Shown here one piece after another: positions 39,930 through 42,676 of a DNA stretch of 42,676 nucleotides. Within the stretch, counting starts at the first letter, position 1; each line of letters starts with the position of its first letter. Location: positions 1 through 42,676 of IMG/VR virus record IMGVR_UViG_3300025620_000016, one strand, 5' to 3'. Source of the DNA: a virus. Below the pieces are notes generated by a model. It was not told the origin of the DNA, did not search any database, and saw nothing but the letters and a program-made list of their open reading frames with translations. The translations under genes and the position numbers were made by a program.

Positions 39930-41813
39930 TTATACTATCTCACAAGCTCCACCGACACACGCTAATTCCTGTGAGCCTGTGGTGTTATCTTCCTGTTCAA
40001 AGTAAATTAAGTCGTTCCAATTAACATCTTTAGGCATAGAAGCTACTAACTCTTCATACTTCTCTGCATTAATATCCTCATACGGAGCTTGCTGATATAC
40101 ATGGTCACTAACTGGCAACAGACTAATACCAGAACATATATCAAAGTTTTCCCATATCCACTGAGCTACCTGAAGGTACTCATCGTCAGTGTAGTACACA
40201 GTGATACTTGGCTTATGCTCGCACCAGTGATTTTGATAAGCCTTCCAAAGTGCTAACTGCTGCATAGCCCCTACTTCTTTTACAACCACGCTGGATGTTG
40301 GAGCCTTGACCGGAAAGCTATAGACCACTGAAGACTCCGACATTACATCTTGTTCTACTGGGAATCCTGCTGCTTCCATAAAGACTGCAAGTGGGTCTTT
40401 TTTGTCAGAGCGTACTCTGCGAATGTAATGCTTAGAGAAGCGAGGATGGATACCACTAGCACTATCGACAAGTTGAGATACAGTGCCGCTAGGCTTAACA
40501 CACGTAATAGCAGCAGACTGTTCAATGCCAAGCTTCTTAGCCCATTTCTCGTTGACCTTGATAGCATGGTCACGAAGACCTTCCAGTGTTGATGCAAGTT
40601 CTTCTGCATCTCCTTTACCCGATAGTAACTCATTGTCCATAATTCCTGTCATGCTTAAACCAAGCAGTGCTTCTTCCGCTGTATTCTTTTGCCAAATGTT
40701 TCGCAAGTATCTAAAGTCTGTAAGCGTTGCCTGTAGTGTGCCAATGATAGCAGCTAGTTCTACTTTTTCTTTAAGTGTTTCTGCTGTGTCGTCTTCACGC
40801 ACAACAACCTCAGATAGATTACAGAACTGATTAGAGCGTAGGATAATCTCAGAGCACGGGTTAGTGCCAAAGTCTTGCTCAGAATCTCTACGTCCATTGC
40901 GAGCTGCAATATTTTGTGCAGCTACACGGCTAAACAATCCTCGCTCACCTGCCCTGCTTTCATAGAGTGTCTTCATCTCATTGATGAATGCCTCAAAATC
41001 AGGCTTCTCAGTATATGCTACGCTGTTGTTGGCCAGTCTACGATGTCCGTCTACTTCCCACCATGCGCCAGTCTTAGCTTTAGCCATGCGATTGTCAGAA
41101 AGATTTGATAGACTAATAAGGGCTGAACGTCTTACGCCACCTACAACTACAATGTCAGCAATCTTACATACAACATCGTGGCACTCGATAGATGTCATCT
41201 TGCGTCCCCGTGCTTTTTGGAAGACTTCTACACAGAAACGAAATAAATCGTCAAGAGGCGCAGAGCCTGAAGCACGACCACCAAAAGTTTTAAGCCTTGC
41301 ACCAGAAGGACGCACTTTGCTCATATCCCATTTAGGAATCTTACCGGCATATAACATTGCAATCAACTCACGAAACGCAGAAGCCCATCCAATCTTACTG
41401 TCTCCAACAACAATCGTTGTGTCAGTTGGGTGGAAAGTTTCAGCAATTACTGGGAGCTTGTTGATGAATGCTCGCTCAACACTAAAGCCTACACCAGTAC
41501 CGCACATCAAAACGTACATCAGTTCATCAAAGCTTCGTGGAGAATCAATAGCTAAGTAACTACAATTAAATCCAGCCACGTTATCTTTATCTAAAGCTTC
41601 GCCTGCTGTCATCATGCAGCGCATAGACGGCATAACTTTTTGTGTTACAATACCATCATACAATCGCTCTGCTGTTTTCTTATCTATTTGCTTTCGATTA
41701 ATCCAAAAGTCTACATAACGCTGTACTGTTTCTTCCCATGTCTCTCTTCGCCCTTCGTTGCTAAGCCATCGTGCATATCGACTTTTGTGTATAAACTGTT
41801 GGTACTTGTCCAT
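39930..41813 (-). CDS. nrdJ: class II (adenosylcobalamin-dependent) ribonucleotide reductase, monomeric
   Basis: 627 residues, related to the monomeric Lactobacillus leichmannii-type enzyme. The redox pair is Cys84 (FNCSY) and Cys331 (QFCNLSEV). The radical site NPCSEI has Asn318, Cys320 and Glu322, and KPSGTVSQ is the phosphate-binding loop. Cys619 and Cys624 (CVGGAC) at the C-terminus are the reducing shuttle. All key residues are present. It converts ribonucleotides to deoxyribonucleotides using coenzyme B12, independent of oxygen, so the host must make or import B12. The reduction partner (thioredoxin) is not in the window. The start overlaps the upstream stop (TAATG). Confidence 0.95.
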   Translation of the reverse strand: MDKYQQFIHKSRYARWLSNEGRRETWEETVQRYVDFWINRKQIDKKTAERLYDGIVTQKVMPSMRCMMTAGEALDKDNVAGFNCSYLAIDSPRSFDELMYVLMCGTGVGFSVERAFINKLPVIAETFHPTDTTIVVGDSKIGWASAFRELIAMLYAGKIPKWDMSKVRPSGARLKTFGGRASGSAPLDDLFRFCVEVFQKARGRKMTSIECHDVVCKIADIVVVGGVRRSALISLSNLSDNRMAKAKTGAWWEVDGHRRLANNSVAYTEKPDFEAFINEMKTLYESRAGERGLFSRVAAQNIAARNGRRDSEQDFGTNPCSEIILRSNQFCNLSEVVVREDDTAETLKEKVELAAIIGTLQATLTDFRYLRNIWQKNTAEEALLGLSMTGIMDNELLSGKGDAEELASTLEGLRDHAIKVNEKWAKKLGIEQSAAITCVKPSGTVSQLVDSASGIHPRFSKHYIRRVRSDKKDPLAVFMEAAGFPVEQDVMSESSVVYSFPVKAPTSSVVVKEVGAMQQLALWKAYQNHWCEHKPSITVYYTDDEYLQVAQWIWENFDICSGISLLPVSDHVYQQAPYEDINAEKYEELVASMPKDVNWNDLIYFEQEDNTTGSQELACVGGACEIV

Positions 41814-41917
41814 TAATCTTTATCCTCTGTATAAATGTTGTATAGGGTTGCGAAAATAACTACGCTGGTTGTTGCCAGTAATATAAAAAGTCCTAATGCT
41901 GTAATAATATCAAGCAT
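41813..41917 (-). CDS. 34-residue membrane micropeptide upstream of the reductase
   Basis: MLDIITALGLFILLATTSVV then IFATLYNIYTEDKD: one membrane span with acidic tail. Its stop shares the A of the reductase ATG. The AGGAG is directly adjacent to its ATG, closer than usual, so initiation may depend on coupling to the upstream gene, which it overlaps by 8 bp. Confidence 0.5.
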   Translation of the reverse strand: MLDIITALGLFILLATTSVVIFATLYNIYTEDKD

Positions 41918-42113
41918 CTCCTATTTTCCACACGTTTCCAATAGTAAAAACAAAGAAAGGAATAGAAAAAATTAAACCGTCAAACTCTCCCGCTTCGATT
42001 TTATTATCAAAGCCAGTAATCCACACCGGCCTGCTGCTGGATGCCTCGACATCTAATCCAACTCCCATTCTAAAGTTAATGCTCCAGAGCATGTCCATAA
42101 ATTGTACTGTCAT
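41910..42113 (-). CDS. hypothetical protein, 67 residues
   Basis: MTVQFMDMLWSINFRMGVGL then a polar middle and a hydrophobic end (GLIFSIPFFVFTIGNVWKIG). AAGGA lies 7 nt before the first ATG, which overlaps the upstream gene by 38 bp; the later ATG at residue 6 would shorten that overlap. Function unknown, possibly membrane-associated. Confidence 0.55.
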   Translation of the reverse strand: MTVQFMDMLWSINFRMGVGLDVEASSSRPVWITGFDNKIEAGEFDGLIFSIPFFVFTIGNVWKIGDA

Positions 42114-42225
42114 TGTTTTTCCTTTTAGTTTTTTTGCGTTCAGTCTTAGCTGTAGAAGACCTTGTTAATTTTTTAAACTTCTTTTTGCGGTCAAACCTAT
42201 CTCGCCTTTCTTCTTTCCTGTCCAT
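42076..42225 (-). CDS. 49-residue strongly basic protein
   Basis: MDRKEERRDRFDRKKKFKKL then KTERKKTKRKNN: more than 40 percent Lys/Arg. The start is set at 42225, where the ATG shares an A with the upstream stop (TAATG); the longer frame from 42297 would read through the neighbouring gene out of phase. Probably nucleic-acid binding by composition. Confidence 0.55.
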   Translation of the reverse strand: MDRKEERRDRFDRKKKFKKLTRSSTAKTERKKTKRKNNDSTIYGHALEH

Positions 42226-42392
42226 TACAAAAGACCTAATGTTTTTACATTGCCTGCAATAATAAATCCACATGTAACCATATGAGTAAGCCACCAAACA
42301 GTCCTAACACAAGCAACAGTATTAGCTTGCTTATCTGTTTCGCCAACTTTTTCACCTAGACTTTTGGCCCATATTCGCCACCACTTTTTCAT
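42225..42392 (-). CDS. 55-residue membrane protein, copy 1 of tandem pair
   Basis: MKKWWRIWAKSLGEKVGETD then QANTVACVRTVWWLTHMVTC and GFIIAGNVK: an amphipathic N-terminus and a hydrophobic half. The layout W-IW-K-LG...VRT...VTC-FIIA-N is a small phage protein type of unknown role. AAGG 9 nt upstream. Same length as, and related to, the next gene upstream. Confidence 0.65.
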   Translation of the reverse strand: MKKWWRIWAKSLGEKVGETDKQANTVACVRTVWWLTHMVTCGFIIAGNVKTLGLL

Positions 42393-42393
42393 G

Positions 42394-42561
42394 TCACCAA
42401 CCCTTAATTATATTAAACATTATAACATAAGCACAAGCTAGGTTAGACAGCACAATAAAAGTTCTAATGTATGAGATATAGTTTTCGTTCTCTGCGTCAT
42501 ACCCGTCTTCCTCGTCAAAAGAACCTAGCGCATGTTTCCATATTTTCCAAAGCTTATTCAT
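42394..42561 (-). CDS. 55-residue membrane protein, copy 2 of tandem pair
   Basis: MNKLWKIWKHALGSFDEEDG then ENYISYIRTFIVLSNLACAY and VIMFNIIKGW. It aligns with the 42225-42392 product over its full length (K-W-IW-LG, IRT/VRT, L-C-VI, N-K). It lies 1 nt upstream of that gene and overlaps the preceding gene by 8 bp. Confidence 0.6.
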   Translation of the reverse strand: MNKLWKIWKHALGSFDEEDGYDAENENYISYIRTFIVLSNLACAYVIMFNIIKGW

Positions 42562-42676
42562 CTAGTGGTATGTGGTAGGAGCAGGCTTTTAGAAAGTAAT
42601 CAAACTGCTCTCTCATATCATCTATTGTTTGCCCATCACTATATATAGTATAGACTATCTTAACTGCTGGACATAT
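42554..42676 (-). CDS. C-terminus of a hypothetical protein (5' end outside window)
   Basis: The last 40 codons of a leftward frame: VKIVYTIYSDGQTIDDMREQ, then FDYFLKACSYHIPLDE. The stop overlaps the next gene's start by 8 bp. Too short to classify. Confidence 0.5.
   Translation of the reverse strand: MCPAVKIVYTIYSDGQTIDDMREQFDYFLKACSYHIPLDE

Noticed and set aside
1-42676. tRNA genes
   Set aside because: No cloverleaf-like sequence with a GTTCGAATC-type arm and matching acceptor stem was noticed by eye; a dedicated tRNA scan was not possible.

Overview
The window is most of the genome of a lytic, short-tailed (podovirus-type) tailed phage, probably marine. The evidence is a complete virion module (terminase, portal, scaffold, capsid, two tail-tube or nozzle proteins, fibres, internal virion proteins), a monomeric B12-dependent class II ribonucleotide reductase, MazG-like pyrophosphatases, a DUF932 protein, and small basic proteins of types common in marine phages. 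The DNA is AT-rich. I saw no integrase, repressor or tRNA gene. DNA polymerase, primase-helicase and RNA polymerase are also absent from the window, so the genome continues past both ends. Similarity to marine podoviruses of the HMO-2011 or cobavirus type is an impression, not a tested placement.

Layout. (1) 1-5926, leftward: a dense train of about 20 mostly tiny genes whose starts and stops usually overlap (ATGA, TAATG). It includes an ssDNA-binding-like protein (cut by the window edge), two NTP-pyrophosphatase-like proteins, DUF932 and many micro-genes, three of them tiny membrane peptides. Conserved inverted repeats lie in the leaders of several of these genes. (2) 5927-6755: a non-coding control region of about 830 bp packed with palindromes, ending in two divergent near-consensus sigma70-type promoters that share the same -35 and upstream -10 sequence. 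(3) 6756-39708, rightward: the late module. It runs in order terminase small and large subunits, portal, a putative virion protein, scaffold, capsid, terminator, tail tubular A and B, fibre, a tandemly duplicated receptor-binding cassette (glycine-rich adhesin plus tail assembly chaperone, twice), a membrane protein and holin, a glycosyltransferase, five internal or structural proteins ending in a 2564-residue multidomain giant, an M15 peptidase endolysin, a second holin, and four small lysine-rich proteins. (4) 39698-42676, leftward again: a small protein, the class II reductase, and micro-genes including a tandem pair of related 55-residue membrane proteins.

How it works together. If the molecule is circularly permuted, both leftward blocks form one early/metabolic arm and the rightward block is the late arm, with the switch at about 6.6 kb. 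The reductase and pyrophosphatases would supply and clean the nucleotide pool. The late arm builds a podovirus particle whose tip may be diversified by the duplicated adhesin-chaperone pairs. The large internal proteins (11-residue helical repeats, a cationic amphipathic N-terminus, and an ADP-ribosyltransferase-like plus LysM giant) probably form the DNA-ejection apparatus and deliver activities into the host.

Most novel-looking items: the covarying leader hairpins, the palindrome-rich leader, the duplicated receptor-binding cassette, the roughly 470-residue 11-mer repeat domain, and the ADP-ribosyltransferase-like domain in the giant virion protein.
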